DNA of 64,000 nt, taken from contig CBDDFV010000006.1 of assembly GCA_965227335.1 (NCBI GenBank), positions 310,001 to 374,000 on the forward strand. Direction: 5' to 3'. Of this stretch, positions 52,568-61,096 are shown one piece after another. The position numbers were made by a program, and so were the translations under genes. Under the pieces are notes generated by a model that made no database searches, was not told the origin of the DNA, and saw only the letters and a list, made by a program, of their open reading frames with translations. How positions within the stretch are numbered: the stretch's first letter is position 1; the number at the start of each line of letters is the position of its first letter. The DNA comes from CBDDFV01 sp965227335 (lineage in GTDB: Bacteria > Planctomycetota > Phycisphaerae > Phycisphaerales > SM1A02).

Positions 52568-53098
52568 TCATTCGCCGCCCGCATCCCCGTCGGACGCGGC
52601 GGGCGCCGCCGCCTTCGCCTTCTTCGGACCAGGCTCACGCACCCACTTCTTCTTCTCCACCACGGTGACGGAGCCGCCCGCGGCTTCGATCTTCTTCCGG
52701 GCCGATTCTGAGAATTTCGCGGCCGTCACCTGGAACGCCTTCGAAAGCTCGCCCTCGCCCAGAATCTTCAGCGGCTGCTTCGCGTCGCGGATGATTCCCG
52801 CCGCGGCCAGCGATTCCGCATCGATCGGTCCCGCGTCGCACTGCGCTTCCAGCGTCTTCAGATTGATGACGTGGTACACCGTCGCGAACTGCACGTTCGA
52901 GAAGCCCCGCTTCGCAATGCGACGGAAGAACGGCATCTGGCCGCCTTCGAAACCGGCCTTGCGCGACCAGCCCGAACGCGACTTGGCGCCCTTGTGGCCG
53001 CGGCCGGAGGTCTTGCCCGTGCCCGAGCCGTCGCCGCGCCCGACCCGCTTCCGGGCCTTGTACTTGCCGACCTGCTGGGTGATGTCATGGATCATCAT
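52568..53098 (-). CDS. rplO: ribosomal protein uL15
   Basis: This 176-residue protein has KARKRVGRGDGSGTGKTSGR and GQMPFFRRIAKRGFSN, typical of uL15. uL15 sits in the 50S subunit near the central protuberance. A C-terminal Ala/Asp-rich tail exceeds the usual length. It directly follows rpsE with 76 bp between, with no rpmD. Confidence 0.97.
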   Translation of the reverse strand: MMIHDITQQVGKYKARKRVGRGDGSGTGKTSGRGHKGAKSRSGWSRKAGFEGGQMPFFRRIAKRGFSNVQFATVYHVINLKTLEAQCDAGPIDAESLAAAGIIRDAKQPLKILGEGELSKAFQVTAAKFSESARKKIEAAGGSVTVVEKKKWVREPGPKKAKAAAPAASDGDAGGE

Positions 53099-53174
53099 GG
53101 CGATTCAGTCTCCGCTGACGGCCGACGCGTGTCGCGTCCGGTCCGTCCCCGTCCCGGTCGGGACGGCGATTCAT

Positions 53175-53987
53175 TCAGTCCTTCGATTCCGCAGCGTCGC
53201 CGGCGTCTCCGTCGGCCGGGGGCGCTCCCGCCACGCCGCCCGACGGCGCTTCCGCGACCGCCGCCTTCTCGTCCGTCTCACCGGCGGCCGGGGTCTCCGC
53301 CTCGGCCTCCGGCGTCGGGGCCTCTTCCTTCTTCGGCGGCGACTTCTTCACGTCGGTCCGCACGTTCTTCTTCGACCGGGCGTCGGGCTTCGCGTCGCGA
53401 CCGCGGGCCGGGGCGTCGCCGCCGTCTCCCGCGTCATCGGACGTCGGCGTCTCCGACGTGTGGGCGCGGCCGCGTTCGATGGCGAGCTGCACATCGGTCG
53501 GGTCCAGCGTCACGCCGCGCAGGGATTCGATCTCCGACTTCGCCCGCAGCTGCTCGAGTCCGTCGATGACGGCCTTGACGAGGTTGCGGGGGTTGGTGGA
53601 GCCGTAGACCTTGGTCAGGCAGTCCTGCACGCCGGCCATCTCGAGCGGGGCGCGGACCGAGGCGCCGGCGATGACGCCCGTCCCCGGCGACGCCGGCATG
53701 AGCCGCACCGAGCACGAGCCGAAGCGTCCCGTGACCGCATGGGGGATCGTGGTGGCCTCCATCGGGAAGCGACGCATCTTGCGCTTCGCTTCCTTCTGCG
53801 CCTTCTCGATCGCCGGCGGGACCTGGTTGGCCTTGCCGTAGCCGAGCCCGACGCTGCCGTTGCGGTCGCCCACGACGACAAGCGCGCCGAAGCTGAACCG
53901 GCGGCCGCCCTTGACGGTCGCGGCGGTGCGATAGATGCCCACGGTCGTGGACTCGAGCGATCCTGAATCTTGAAGCATCTCGGCCAT
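53175..53987 (-). CDS. rpsE: ribosomal protein uS5
   Basis: This 270-residue protein has the uS5 core (about 1-170), with VKGGRRFSFGALVVVGDRNG and GYGKANQVPPAIEKAQKEAK. The last 100 residues are a Lys/Glu/Ala/Pro-rich extension absent in E. coli uS5. The ATG at 53987 is chosen over an in-frame upstream start because AAGG precedes it. uS5 lies at the mRNA entrance of the 30S subunit and influences accuracy. Confidence 0.96.
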   Translation of the reverse strand: MAEMLQDSGSLESTTVGIYRTAATVKGGRRFSFGALVVVGDRNGSVGLGYGKANQVPPAIEKAQKEAKRKMRRFPMEATTIPHAVTGRFGSCSVRLMPASPGTGVIAGASVRAPLEMAGVQDCLTKVYGSTNPRNLVKAVIDGLEQLRAKSEIESLRGVTLDPTDVQLAIERGRAHTSETPTSDDAGDGGDAPARGRDAKPDARSKKNVRTDVKKSPPKKEEAPTPEAEAETPAAGETDEKAAVAEAPSGGVAGAPPADGDAGDAAESKD

Positions 53988-54060
53988 GGGAGCGCCTTGC
54001 TTTCCTGATCTCAATCCGGGGGTCGACCCGGGGGGTCTGTCTGGCGTCGCCAGTTCGGGG

Positions 54061-54426
54061 TCAGAACTTCAGTCCGCCTTCGCGGGCCGCATCGGCGAGG
54101 GCCTTGATGCGTCCGTGGTAGCGGTAGCCGTTGCGGTCGAAGACGACGGCGTCGACGCCGGCCGTCTTCGCTCGCTCGGCCACGAGCTTGCCGACGAGGG
54201 CCGCGGCGTCGCAGTTGCCGCCGTGGGCCGCGCCCGCGGCGTCGGAATCCTTGGTCGACGCGGCCGCCAGCGTCCGTCCCTGGAGGTCGTCGATGACCTG
54301 GGCGTAGGTATGGCGGAGGCTGCGGAAGACCGTGAGCCGCGGGCGATCGGGGGTGCCGAACGCGCGTTTGCGGATGCCGGCCTTGCGTCGGATGCGTCGC
54401 TTGATCTTGATATCGTTTCGCTTCAT
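54061..54426 (-). CDS. rplR: ribosomal protein uL18
   Basis: This 121-residue protein has a basic N-terminus (KRNDIKIKRRIRRKAGIRKR), RPRLTVFRSLRHTYAQVIDD and the C-terminal FDRNGYRYHGRIKALADAAR. uL18 binds 5S rRNA. The ATG at 54426 gives the family length. It lies between rplF and rpsE. Confidence 0.97.
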   Translation of the reverse strand: MKRNDIKIKRRIRRKAGIRKRAFGTPDRPRLTVFRSLRHTYAQVIDDLQGRTLAAASTKDSDAAGAAHGGNCDAAALVGKLVAERAKTAGVDAVVFDRNGYRYHGRIKALADAAREGGLKF

Positions 54427-54466
54427 CGTGATTCGCGTCCTGTTCGTGCGCGGGTGCGTTCGCCGA

Positions 54467-55021
54467 TCACGGGCCCGTCTTGCCCGGCTTGCGGAGGACA
54501 TACTCGTCCACGTAGCGGATGCCCTTGCCCTTGTACGGCTCCGGCGGCCGCTTCGAGCGGACTTCCGCCGCGTACTGACCCACCGCCTGCTTGTCCACGC
54601 CGCGGATCGTCACCTGGGCGCCCTGGACTTCGGCCTCCACGCCGGGGGGACACGGCATGTCGATCGAGTGGCAGTAGCCGACGTTGAGTTCGAGGCCCTT
54701 GCCCTTCGGCTTGATGTTCCAGCCGACGCCCTGGATCTCGAGCTTCTTCTCGAAACCGGCGGTCACGCCCGTGACGAGGTTCTGCAGCTGCGACCGCGTC
54801 GTGCCCCAGAACGCCCGCAGCTGCTTCTCGCCGCTGCGTTTCTCCGGGACCGAGCACACGAGCTGCTTGTCGTCCTCGTTCCACTCGACCGAAACCTCCG
54901 GCCGGTAGGTGAACGCGAGCGTTCCCTTCGGACCCTCGACCTTGACGGTGCGCGACCCCTCGGTGTGGGTCACCTTGACGCCGGCGGGCACGGTCACGGG
55001 TTGTTTGCCTACGCGGGACAT
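54467..55021 (-). CDS. rplF: ribosomal protein uL6
   Basis: This 184-residue protein begins MSRVGKQPVTVPAGVKVT and contains VEGPKGTLAF and the C-terminal GIRYVDEYVLRKPGKTG, both typical of uL6. It lies near the factor-binding site of the 50S subunit. Order rpsH-rplF-rplR is standard. Confidence 0.97.
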   Translation of the reverse strand: MSRVGKQPVTVPAGVKVTHTEGSRTVKVEGPKGTLAFTYRPEVSVEWNEDDKQLVCSVPEKRSGEKQLRAFWGTTRSQLQNLVTGVTAGFEKKLEIQGVGWNIKPKGKGLELNVGYCHSIDMPCPPGVEAEVQGAQVTIRGVDKQAVGQYAAEVRSKRPPEPYKGKGIRYVDEYVLRKPGKTGP

Positions 55022-55122
55022 TGGCGATGTCCTTCCTTATCCATTCGAGGCGGGGCCGAACGTCGGCGGCCGCCGTCAGATCCGTTGCGACGGAGCGGCT
55101 CGAACGAGCCGGGCTCCGATCA

Positions 55123-55521
55123 TCAGGTCACGAGGGCGACCACTTCGCCGCCGACCCGCTCCTCCCGGCACTTCCGGTCCGAGAGCACGCCGCGATTCGT
55201 CGAGACGATCGCGATGCCGAGCCCCTGGAGCGGACGGGGGAGATCCTCCACGGGCTTGTAGACGCGGCAGCCGGGCTTGGAGACGCGGTCGATGGTGTTG
55301 AGCACCTGTTCGCCGCGCGGCCCGTACTTGAGCTCCACCCGCAGGACGCCCTGTCGTCCGTCGTCGATCACTTCGAACGACTGGACATAGCCCTCGTCCA
55401 CGAGCACCTGGGCGATGCCGCGGTTGAGCTTGTTGTTCAGGCAGTTCACCGAGCTCTGTTGGTTCCGCACCGAATTTCGGATGCGGGTCAGCATGTCGGC
55501 GGTCAGGTCTTGCAGTGACAT
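55123..55521 (-). CDS. rpsH: ribosomal protein uS8
   Basis: This 132-residue protein begins MSLQDLTADMLTRIRNSVRN and ends with STNRGVLSDRKCREERVGGE, both family signatures. uS8 is a primary binder of 16S rRNA helix 21 and in E. coli represses the spc operon, so a comparable control is possible here. Confidence 0.97.
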   Translation of the reverse strand: MSLQDLTADMLTRIRNSVRNQQSSVNCLNNKLNRGIAQVLVDEGYVQSFEVIDDGRQGVLRVELKYGPRGEQVLNTIDRVSKPGCRVYKPVEDLPRPLQGLGIAIVSTNRGVLSDRKCREERVGGEVVALVT

Positions 55522-55609
55522 GTCGTACTCCGAGTCCCTTGAATCCCGGGAATCGTCCGGGGCGCGTGGTCCGGCCGCAGCCGGCCGCGTCGTGGTCGTC
55601 AGTGAAGCG

Positions 55610-55792
55610 TTACCAGCTCGCCTTGCGCATGCCCGGGATCATGCCCTGGAGGGCGAGCTCCCGCAGCACGATGCGGCTGACGCCGAACTTGCGGTACACG
55701 CCCCGCGATCGGCCGGTGATCTGACACCGGTTCTGCTTGCGGCTCGAGAACTTGGGTTCGCGCTTCATCTGTTCAAAGTGGCGTTTACTCAT
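55610..55792 (-). CDS. rpsN: ribosomal protein uS14, short zinc-free form
   Basis: This 60-residue protein ends RKFGVSRIVLRELALQGMIP and GMRKASW, so it is uS14. It is short like the zinc-binding C+ type, yet the CxxC-CxxC ligands are missing: the region reads NRCQITGRSRGVYRKFG with a single Cys. Zinc-free uS14 proteins are usually 89-101 residues. The combination is unusual for uS14, which sits in the 30S head. Confidence 0.93.
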   Translation of the reverse strand: MSKRHFEQMKREPKFSSRKQNRCQITGRSRGVYRKFGVSRIVLRELALQGMIPGMRKASW

Positions 55793-55867
55793 ACCGGGTG
55801 ATTCCTCTGGTCGTCTGCGTCGTCGCGTCGTTTCATCAGTTCAGTTCGGGCGGGCCGGGGCCGGGGA

Positions 55868-56455
55868 TCAGCCCTTCTGGTCCTCGTCGCGTCGGACGAA
55901 GGGCATGCCGAGTTCGCGGAGGGCGAAGCGGCTCTGCTCCGGGTTCGAGTAGTCGAAGATCAGGTTGATGTTCATGCCGTGCGTGAAGTTCACGTTCGCC
56001 ATGTTGATCTCCGGCCACACCGCCTGCTCCGTCAGGCCCAGCGAGTAGTTGCCGGCCGAATCGAAGGCGGTGTCCTTGACCCCGCGGAAGTCCTTGATCC
56101 GCGGAATCGCGAGGTTGATCAGCCGGTCGAGGAAGTGCCACATCCGGTCCCGTCGCAGCGTCACCATGAACGCCGAGGGCGCGCCCTCGCGGACCTTGAA
56201 GTTCGCCACCGACTTGCGGGCGAGCACCAGCACCGGACGCTGGCCGGTGATCGTCTCGAGCGTGCTGATCACGGTGTCGCGGATCTCCGGCTTGAGCTTC
56301 TGGTTCTCGAGGAACCGGCCCACGCCGACGTTGACCACGATCTTCTGCAGGCGCGGCGCCGCGTGGATGTTCGTGATCCCGAACTCCTTCAGGAGCTTCG
56401 GGCGAACCTCTTCGCGATACTGCGTCTGCAGTCTGGGTTGGGTTGACACGGTCAT
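55868..56455 (-). CDS. rplE: ribosomal protein uL5
   Basis: This 195-residue protein has the uL5 signatures LQKIVVNVGVGRFLENQKLK and GMNINLIFDY. uL5 contacts 5S rRNA and the P-site tRNA. The ATG at 56455 is chosen; the frame is open upstream but lies in rplX antisense sequence. Confidence 0.97.
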   Translation of the reverse strand: MTVSTQPRLQTQYREEVRPKLLKEFGITNIHAAPRLQKIVVNVGVGRFLENQKLKPEIRDTVISTLETITGQRPVLVLARKSVANFKVREGAPSAFMVTLRRDRMWHFLDRLINLAIPRIKDFRGVKDTAFDSAGNYSLGLTEQAVWPEINMANVNFTHGMNINLIFDYSNPEQSRFALRELGMPFVRRDEDQKG

Positions 56456-56507
56456 GGCGGTGATGCCTTCCTGGATTCCGCGGCGGGCGTCGAAAACGCC
56501 CCGCCGG

Positions 56508-56858
56508 TCACTTCTTCGTCTTCGTCTTCTTCTTCGGGCCCCGCAGGGTGTGAAGCGTCTTGCCGTTGCGGACCGCGACGCGGTTCTTCTCGCCGTTGTC
56601 CTTCGTCTCAAACCGCACGCGGGTCGCCTTGCCGTCGACGACGGGGCTCACGTTGCTGATGTGGATCGGCGCCTCGCTCTTGAGCACGCCGCCCTGCGGG
56701 TTCTGCTGGCTCGGCTTGACGTGACGGGTGCGGATGTTGACGCCCTTGACCGTCACGCGGTCCTTCTTGATGTCGACCTCCAGCACCTCGCCCACCTTGC
56801 CCCGGTCGTTGCCGGCGGTGACGATCACCTGGTCGCCCTTGATCACGTGAAGCGGCAT
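56508..56858 (-). CDS. rplX: ribosomal protein uL24
   Basis: This 116-residue protein has the KOW motif VIVTAGNDRGKVGEVLEVD and then VKGVNIRTRHVKPSQQNPQG. uL24 is an early assembly factor of the 50S subunit. The basic C-terminus (KKKTKTKK) is longer than usual. It follows rplN by 2 bp. Confidence 0.97.
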   Translation of the reverse strand: MPLHVIKGDQVIVTAGNDRGKVGEVLEVDIKKDRVTVKGVNIRTRHVKPSQQNPQGGVLKSEAPIHISNVSPVVDGKATRVRFETKDNGEKNRVAVRNGKTLHTLRGPKKKTKTKK

Positions 56859-56860
56859 GG

Positions 56861-57247
56861 TCAGATCACCTCCGAAGCGAGCGACACGATCTTCATGTAG
56901 TTCTTCTCCCGCAGCTCCCGCGCCACGGCCCCGAAGATGCGGGTGCCCCGCGGATTGCCGTCATCGTTGATGAGGACGGCGGCGTTGGAGTCGAAGCGGA
57001 CGTAGGAGCCGTCGTCCCGCCGGGTGGGGTACTTCGTCCGCACCACCACCGCCCGGACCTTGTCGCCGGTCTTGATGTCCGCGTTGGGGAGGGCCTTCTT
57101 GACGGTGCAGACGATGCGATCGCCGACCGCGGCGGTCCGCCGCGTGTAGCGGCCGCGGGCGGTCGAACCGCCGAGCACGCCGATCACGAGGACTTCCTTC
57201 GCCCCGCTGTTGTCGGCCACGTCGAGTCTGGATTCCTTCTGAATCAT
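56861..57247 (-). CDS. rplN: ribosomal protein uL14
   Basis: This 128-residue protein begins MIQKESRLDVADNSGAKEVL and contains GDKVRAVVVRTKY and the C-terminal PRGTRIFGAVARELREKNYM, so it is clearly uL14. It lies at the intersubunit side of the 50S. It is a few residues longer than the E. coli protein. Confidence 0.98.
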   Translation of the reverse strand: MIQKESRLDVADNSGAKEVLVIGVLGGSTARGRYTRRTAAVGDRIVCTVKKALPNADIKTGDKVRAVVVRTKYPTRRDDGSYVRFDSNAAVLINDDGNPRGTRIFGAVARELREKNYMKIVSLASEVI

Positions 57248-57316
57248 CGGTCACGTCCGTCTTCAGGGAACGCCGCAGCGTCCCGGGGGGTTCACTCTCG
57301 GGAGGACCCGCGCGAG

Positions 57317-57607
57317 TCAGTCGCGCTGGGCCGCCTCGATCACGCGGACCAGGGTCCACGATTTGGTCTTCGACAACCGTCGACACTCCGCGATCTCCAC
57401 CCGATCGCCCCGCCGCGACTCGTTGTTCTCATCGTGCACGTGGAGACGCGTGCGCTGGCGGATGTACTTGCCGTACTTGGGGTGCTTCGTCGAGTAGTTG
57501 ATCGACACCGTCCGCGTCTTGTCGCGGGCGTCCGACTCCACCACGCCGATGCGGCGGGGGGACTTCTCGGGGATCTGGAGATCAGGCTGGTGACTCACGT
57601 TCGTCAT
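57317..57607 (-). CDS. rpsQ: ribosomal protein uS17
   Basis: This 96-residue protein has RRIGVVESDARDKTRTVSIN, YIRQRTRLHVHDENNESRRG and the following DRVEIAECRRLSKTKSWTLV. uS17 binds 16S rRNA helix 11 early in 30S assembly. The ATG at 57607 gives an expected length. Confidence 0.96.
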   Translation of the reverse strand: MTNVSHQPDLQIPEKSPRRIGVVESDARDKTRTVSINYSTKHPKYGKYIRQRTRLHVHDENNESRRGDRVEIAECRRLSKTKSWTLVRVIEAAQRD

Positions 57608-57662
57608 ACCTCTTCTGGAGTCCGACGCCGTCCGGACGGACGGACGTCGCATTCATCGTTCC

Positions 57663-57866
57663 TCAGGCGGACGCCGCCCGCTGACGCCGCTCCGACTGTT
57701 CGGTCAGCACGCGGGCGAGATCCTTCTTGAGCTTGGCGAACTGCGAGGTGTCCTCGATCTTCTCCGTCACCGCCTGGACGCGGAGATCGAAGAGGGTCCG
57801 ACGCAGACGACCGGCTTCGATCGTCAGCTCCTCGTCGTTCAGCTTGTGGACTTCCTTGGCTTTCAT
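57663..57866 (-). CDS. rpmC: ribosomal protein uL29
   Basis: This 67-residue two-helix protein begins MKAKEVHKLNDEELTIEAGR and ends LARVLTEQSERRQRAASA. uL29 lies beside the tunnel exit and forms the docking site for trigger factor and SRP with uL23. It follows rplP by 26 bp. Confidence 0.96.
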   Translation of the reverse strand: MKAKEVHKLNDEELTIEAGRLRRTLFDLRVQAVTEKIEDTSQFAKLKKDLARVLTEQSERRQRAASA

Positions 57867-57892
57867 CGTTCAGTCCTGTCCTTCCGAAACCG

Positions 57893-58312
57893 TCAGACGG
57901 AGAGCCGCCGACCCACGAACCGGCACCGCACCGGCATCTTCATCGCGATGCGAGCCATCGCCTGCTTCGCCATGTCCTCGGGCACGCCGGCGATCTCGAA
58001 CAGCATCGTGCCGGGCTTCACCCGCGCCGCCCAGTAATCCGTGTCCGCCTTGCCCTTGCCCATCCGGGTCTCGAGCGGCTTCTTCGAAATCGGCTTGTCC
58101 GGGAACACGCGGATGTACACCTTGCCCTGACGACGCAGGAAGTGCTGGGCCGCGATACGACCCGACTCGATCTGACGCGCCGAAACCCAGTGGGGCTCCA
58201 GCGACTGCAGGCCGTACTCGCCGAACGCGACGAAGTTGCCGCGGGTGGCGTTTCCCTTGAGCTTGCCCCGCATCTGCTTGCGGAACTTGATTCGCTTGGG
58301 CATCCGAGGCAT
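57893..58312 (-). CDS. rplP: ribosomal protein uL16
   Basis: This 139-residue protein has FRKQMRGKLKGNATRGNFVA and MGKGKADTDYWAARVKPGTM. uL16 is near the A site and peptidyl transferase centre of the 50S. Length and motifs are standard. Confidence 0.97.
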   Translation of the reverse strand: MPRMPKRIKFRKQMRGKLKGNATRGNFVAFGEYGLQSLEPHWVSARQIESGRIAAQHFLRRQGKVYIRVFPDKPISKKPLETRMGKGKADTDYWAARVKPGTMLFEIAGVPEDMAKQAMARIAMKMPVRCRFVGRRLSV

Positions 58313-58374
58313 CGGACGTCTCCTTCAAACCCGGTCGCGACCGCCGCCGGCCGCCGACCGAAACACTTCGTTCC

Positions 58375-59076
58375 TCAGCGACGACCCCGGGCCCGGGCGC
58401 GGCCGCCCGCCGCCTTCGACGCCGTCTCGTCCTGCTGATCCGTATACATGCCCTTGTAGACCCACACCTTGACGCCGATCGCGCCGTAGGTCGTGAAGCT
58501 CGTCACGCACGCATAATCCACGTTCGCCTGCAGCGTCGACAGCGGAATCGAACCCAGACGCGTGTCCAGCTTCCGCGACATCTCCGCCCCGCCCAGACGA
58601 CCCGAAAGCAGAATCCGCACGCCCTTCGCGCCGTTCTGCATCGCCGCCTCGCAACGCTGCTTCAGCACCCGACGGAAGTTCGCCCGCTTCTTCAGCTGCT
58701 CCGCGATCATCTCGCCGATCAGCGTCGCATCCGTGTCCGGCGACTTCACCTCGATGATCTTGATCGAGACCTTGCGGCCCGTCAGCGCCTGCAGATCGTT
58801 GGTCAGCTTGTCAATCTCCTGACCCTTCGGACCGATCACCAGGCCGGGACGACCCGTCTTCAGGATCACCGTCAGCTCCTCACGCGTCCGCTCGATCAGA
58901 ATGTCCGAGAGCGCGGCGAAAGGCGGGGTCCGGTTCAGACGCTTGTCCACGTACTGCCGGATTCGGTAGTCCTCGATCAGCAGCTCCGCGAAGAGCGCCT
59001 TCGGCGCGAACCAGCGCGAACGGTGCGCTTCGGTGATGCCGACGCGGAAGCCAAATGGATGTACTTTCTGTCCCAT
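58375..59076 (-). CDS. rpsC: ribosomal protein uS3
   Basis: This 233-residue protein begins MGQKVHPFGFRVGITEAHRS and has the KH domain LTVILKTGRPGLVIGPKGQE, then IKIIEVKSPDTDATLIGEMI. uS3 lines the mRNA entry channel. It ends in a short basic tail. Confidence 0.97.
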   Translation of the reverse strand: MGQKVHPFGFRVGITEAHRSRWFAPKALFAELLIEDYRIRQYVDKRLNRTPPFAALSDILIERTREELTVILKTGRPGLVIGPKGQEIDKLTNDLQALTGRKVSIKIIEVKSPDTDATLIGEMIAEQLKKRANFRRVLKQRCEAAMQNGAKGVRILLSGRLGGAEMSRKLDTRLGSIPLSTLQANVDYACVTSFTTYGAIGVKVWVYKGMYTDQQDETASKAAGGRARARGRR

Positions 59077-59129
59077 GCGAATCCGTTTCCCGTGTGAGCG
59101 GTGTCCGGTGTGTCAGTCAGTCCGTCAGG

Positions 59130-59471
59130 TCAGTCCGTCGAGCCGGGATAGCCCAGCGTCACGTGCAGGTGGCTCGTCCGCTTGTTGATCGGGTGCGCCC
59201 GACCGCGGTCCTTCGGCTGCCATCGCTTGATCGTCGGCCCCTCGTCCACCCGCGACTCCGTCACGACCAGACGATGAACCTCCGCATCCTGCTCCTCCGC
59301 GTTGGCGATCGCCGAACGCAGCACGTGACGGAAGTACCACGCCGCCCGCTTCTTGGAGAACTCGAGCGAGGTGAGCGCCTCGTCGATCCGCTGGCCGCGA
59401 ATCAGGTCCGCCACCAGGCGGGCCTTCCGCGGAGCGATGCGGGCGAAACGATGAACAGATCGGTATGCCAT
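59130..59471 (-). CDS. rplV: ribosomal protein uL22
   Basis: This 113-residue protein has RFARIAPRKARLVADLIRGQ and the loop RWQPKDRGRAHPINKRTSHL, typical of uL22, which lines the exit tunnel. The ATG at 59471 gives the family length. Confidence 0.97.
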   Translation of the reverse strand: MAYRSVHRFARIAPRKARLVADLIRGQRIDEALTSLEFSKKRAAWYFRHVLRSAIANAEEQDAEVHRLVVTESRVDEGPTIKRWQPKDRGRAHPINKRTSHLHVTLGYPGSTD

Positions 59472-59527
59472 GGCCAAACGCCTCTCAAGCAATGTTCGTC
59501 AGATCGGGGACGCGCCCCGACGGACGA

Positions 59528-59809
59528 TCACCTCGACTTGATGCCTTCCTTCTTGTTCGTGTGGCCGCGGAACATCCGCGTCGGCGAGAACTCGCCGAGC
59601 TTGTGGCCCACCATGTCCTCGGTGCAGAAGACGTCGTTGAAGTGACGACCGTTATGCACCTGGAACGTGAAGCCCACGAACTCCGGCACGATCGTGCACG
59701 CCCGCGCCCACGTCTTGATGGGCTGACGCTTGCCCGACTCCGCCTGACGCTCCACCTTGCGGAAGAGCTTCTCGTCGACGAACGGACCTTTTTTCAATGA
59801 TCGGGACAT
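59528..59809 (-). CDS. rpsS: ribosomal protein uS19
   Basis: This 93-residue protein begins MSRSLKKGPFVDEKLFRKVE, has IKTWARACTIVPEFVGFTFQ and ends with GHKLGEFSPTRMFRGHTNKK. uS19 is in the 30S head beside uS13. The ATG at 59809 sits inside a longer open frame that is not coding. Confidence 0.97.
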   Translation of the reverse strand: MSRSLKKGPFVDEKLFRKVERQAESGKRQPIKTWARACTIVPEFVGFTFQVHNGRHFNDVFCTEDMVGHKLGEFSPTRMFRGHTNKKEGIKSR

Positions 59810-59889
59810 CTGTTTTCCCTGTGACCAGCAAGAACCAAGTGAAACTCGAATCGATTCCTGAACCGTGAATCGGAGCACAACCTCGAACG

Positions 59890-60744
59890 TCAGATCCGCA
59901 GCTGACCGTACCGCTTGCTCTTGCGGCGACGGATGATGCGGTTGTCCGTCCACTTGCCCCGCGTTCGCGTGCGTCCGCCCTTGGACTTCGTACCCGACTT
60001 CGACGCCGGCTCGCGTCCGCCCTTCGAACGACCTTCGCCGCCGCCCAGCGGGTGCGTCGCATGGTCCATCGCCACGCCGCGCACCTTCGGCTTGCGACCC
60101 TTCCAGCGGTTGCGGCCCGCCTTGCCGAGCTTGACGAGCTGGTGATCGGAGTTGCCGATCACGCCCACCGTGGCCCGGCACTCGATCGACACCTGCCGAA
60201 TCTCGCCCGAGGGCAGCACCAGCGTGGCCCAGCGGCCTTCCCGGTTCGTGAGCCGCGCTCCCGACCCGGCGGACCGGCAGAGCTTCGCGCCCTTGCCCGG
60301 CTCGAACTCGATCGAGTGGACGGTCAGACCCGTCGGAATGAACTTGAGGGGCATGCACGCCCCGACCTTCGGCTCGATCGACTCGCTCGAGCTCATCACC
60401 TCGTCGCCGTCCGTCAGCCCCTTGGGGGCGAGGACATAGCGGCGTTCGCCGTCGGCGTACTCGAGGAGGGCGAGGTGGCAGCTCCGGTTGGGGTCGTACT
60501 CGACGCCCACGACCTTCGCCGGCACGTTGTCCTTGTTCCGCCGCCAGTCGATGAGCCGGTAGCGACGCTTGTGGCCGCCGCCGCGACCCCGCACCGTCAC
60601 CTTGCCCTGGTTGTTGCGTCCGCCCGACTTCTTCAGCGGGCGCAGCAGCGACTTCTCCGGCGTCTTCTTGGTCACCTCGGCGTGGAGGTTGACCGAGGCG
60701 TTGCGCCGGCCGTTGGTCGTGGGTTTGTAGACGCGAATGGCCAT
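59890..60744 (-). CDS. rplB: ribosomal protein uL2
   Basis: This 284-residue protein has the N-terminal VYKPTTNGRRNASVNLHAEV, then NNQGKVTVRGRGGGHKRRYR and the C-terminal VAMDHATHPLGGGEGRSKGG. uL2 is needed for peptidyl transferase and subunit joining. The ATG at 60744 is standard for the family. Confidence 0.98.
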   Translation of the reverse strand: MAIRVYKPTTNGRRNASVNLHAEVTKKTPEKSLLRPLKKSGGRNNQGKVTVRGRGGGHKRRYRLIDWRRNKDNVPAKVVGVEYDPNRSCHLALLEYADGERRYVLAPKGLTDGDEVMSSSESIEPKVGACMPLKFIPTGLTVHSIEFEPGKGAKLCRSAGSGARLTNREGRWATLVLPSGEIRQVSIECRATVGVIGNSDHQLVKLGKAGRNRWKGRKPKVRGVAMDHATHPLGGGEGRSKGGREPASKSGTKSKGGRTRTRGKWTDNRIIRRRKSKRYGQLRI

Positions 60745-60820
60745 GATCGGGCTCTTTCGTGTATCCGAACGCGTCCGCCGGGACGCGACTTCCATCAATG
60801 AAACGCGAGGTCCGTGAAAC

Positions 60821-61096
60821 TCAGAACAGGTCGATCTTGTCGTCCGGGTGCACCTTGACGATCGCCCGCTTGACGGAGGGCTTCTCGACCCAGCCGTAGC
60901 GGTAACGACGCCGCTTGCCCTTCCGCATCTGCGTCGCGACGCTCAGGACCCGCACGCCGTAGAGGCTCTCCACCGCCCGCTTCACCGCCGGCTTGTCCGC
61001 CCGGCGGTCGATCTCGAAGGCGTATCGGTTCGCCTCCATCTGGGCCGTCGCCTTCTCGGTGATGATCGGCTTCCGAATGATCGTGGTCGGCTCCAT
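60821..61096 (-). CDS. rplW: ribosomal protein uL23
   Basis: This 91-residue protein has IIRKPIITEKATAQMEANRY and a hydrophilic tail. uL23 is at the exit tunnel and docks trigger factor. The ATG at 61096 overlaps the rplD stop by 1 bp (TAATG), so the two are coupled. Confidence 0.95.
   Translation of the reverse strand: MEPTTIIRKPIITEKATAQMEANRYAFEIDRRADKPAVKRAVESLYGVRVLSVATQMRKGKRRRYRYGWVEKPSVKRAIVKVHPDDKIDLF

Noticed and set aside
53099..53174. uL30 gene between rpsE and rplO
   Set aside because: Only 76 bp, and no frame encodes a uL30 motif.
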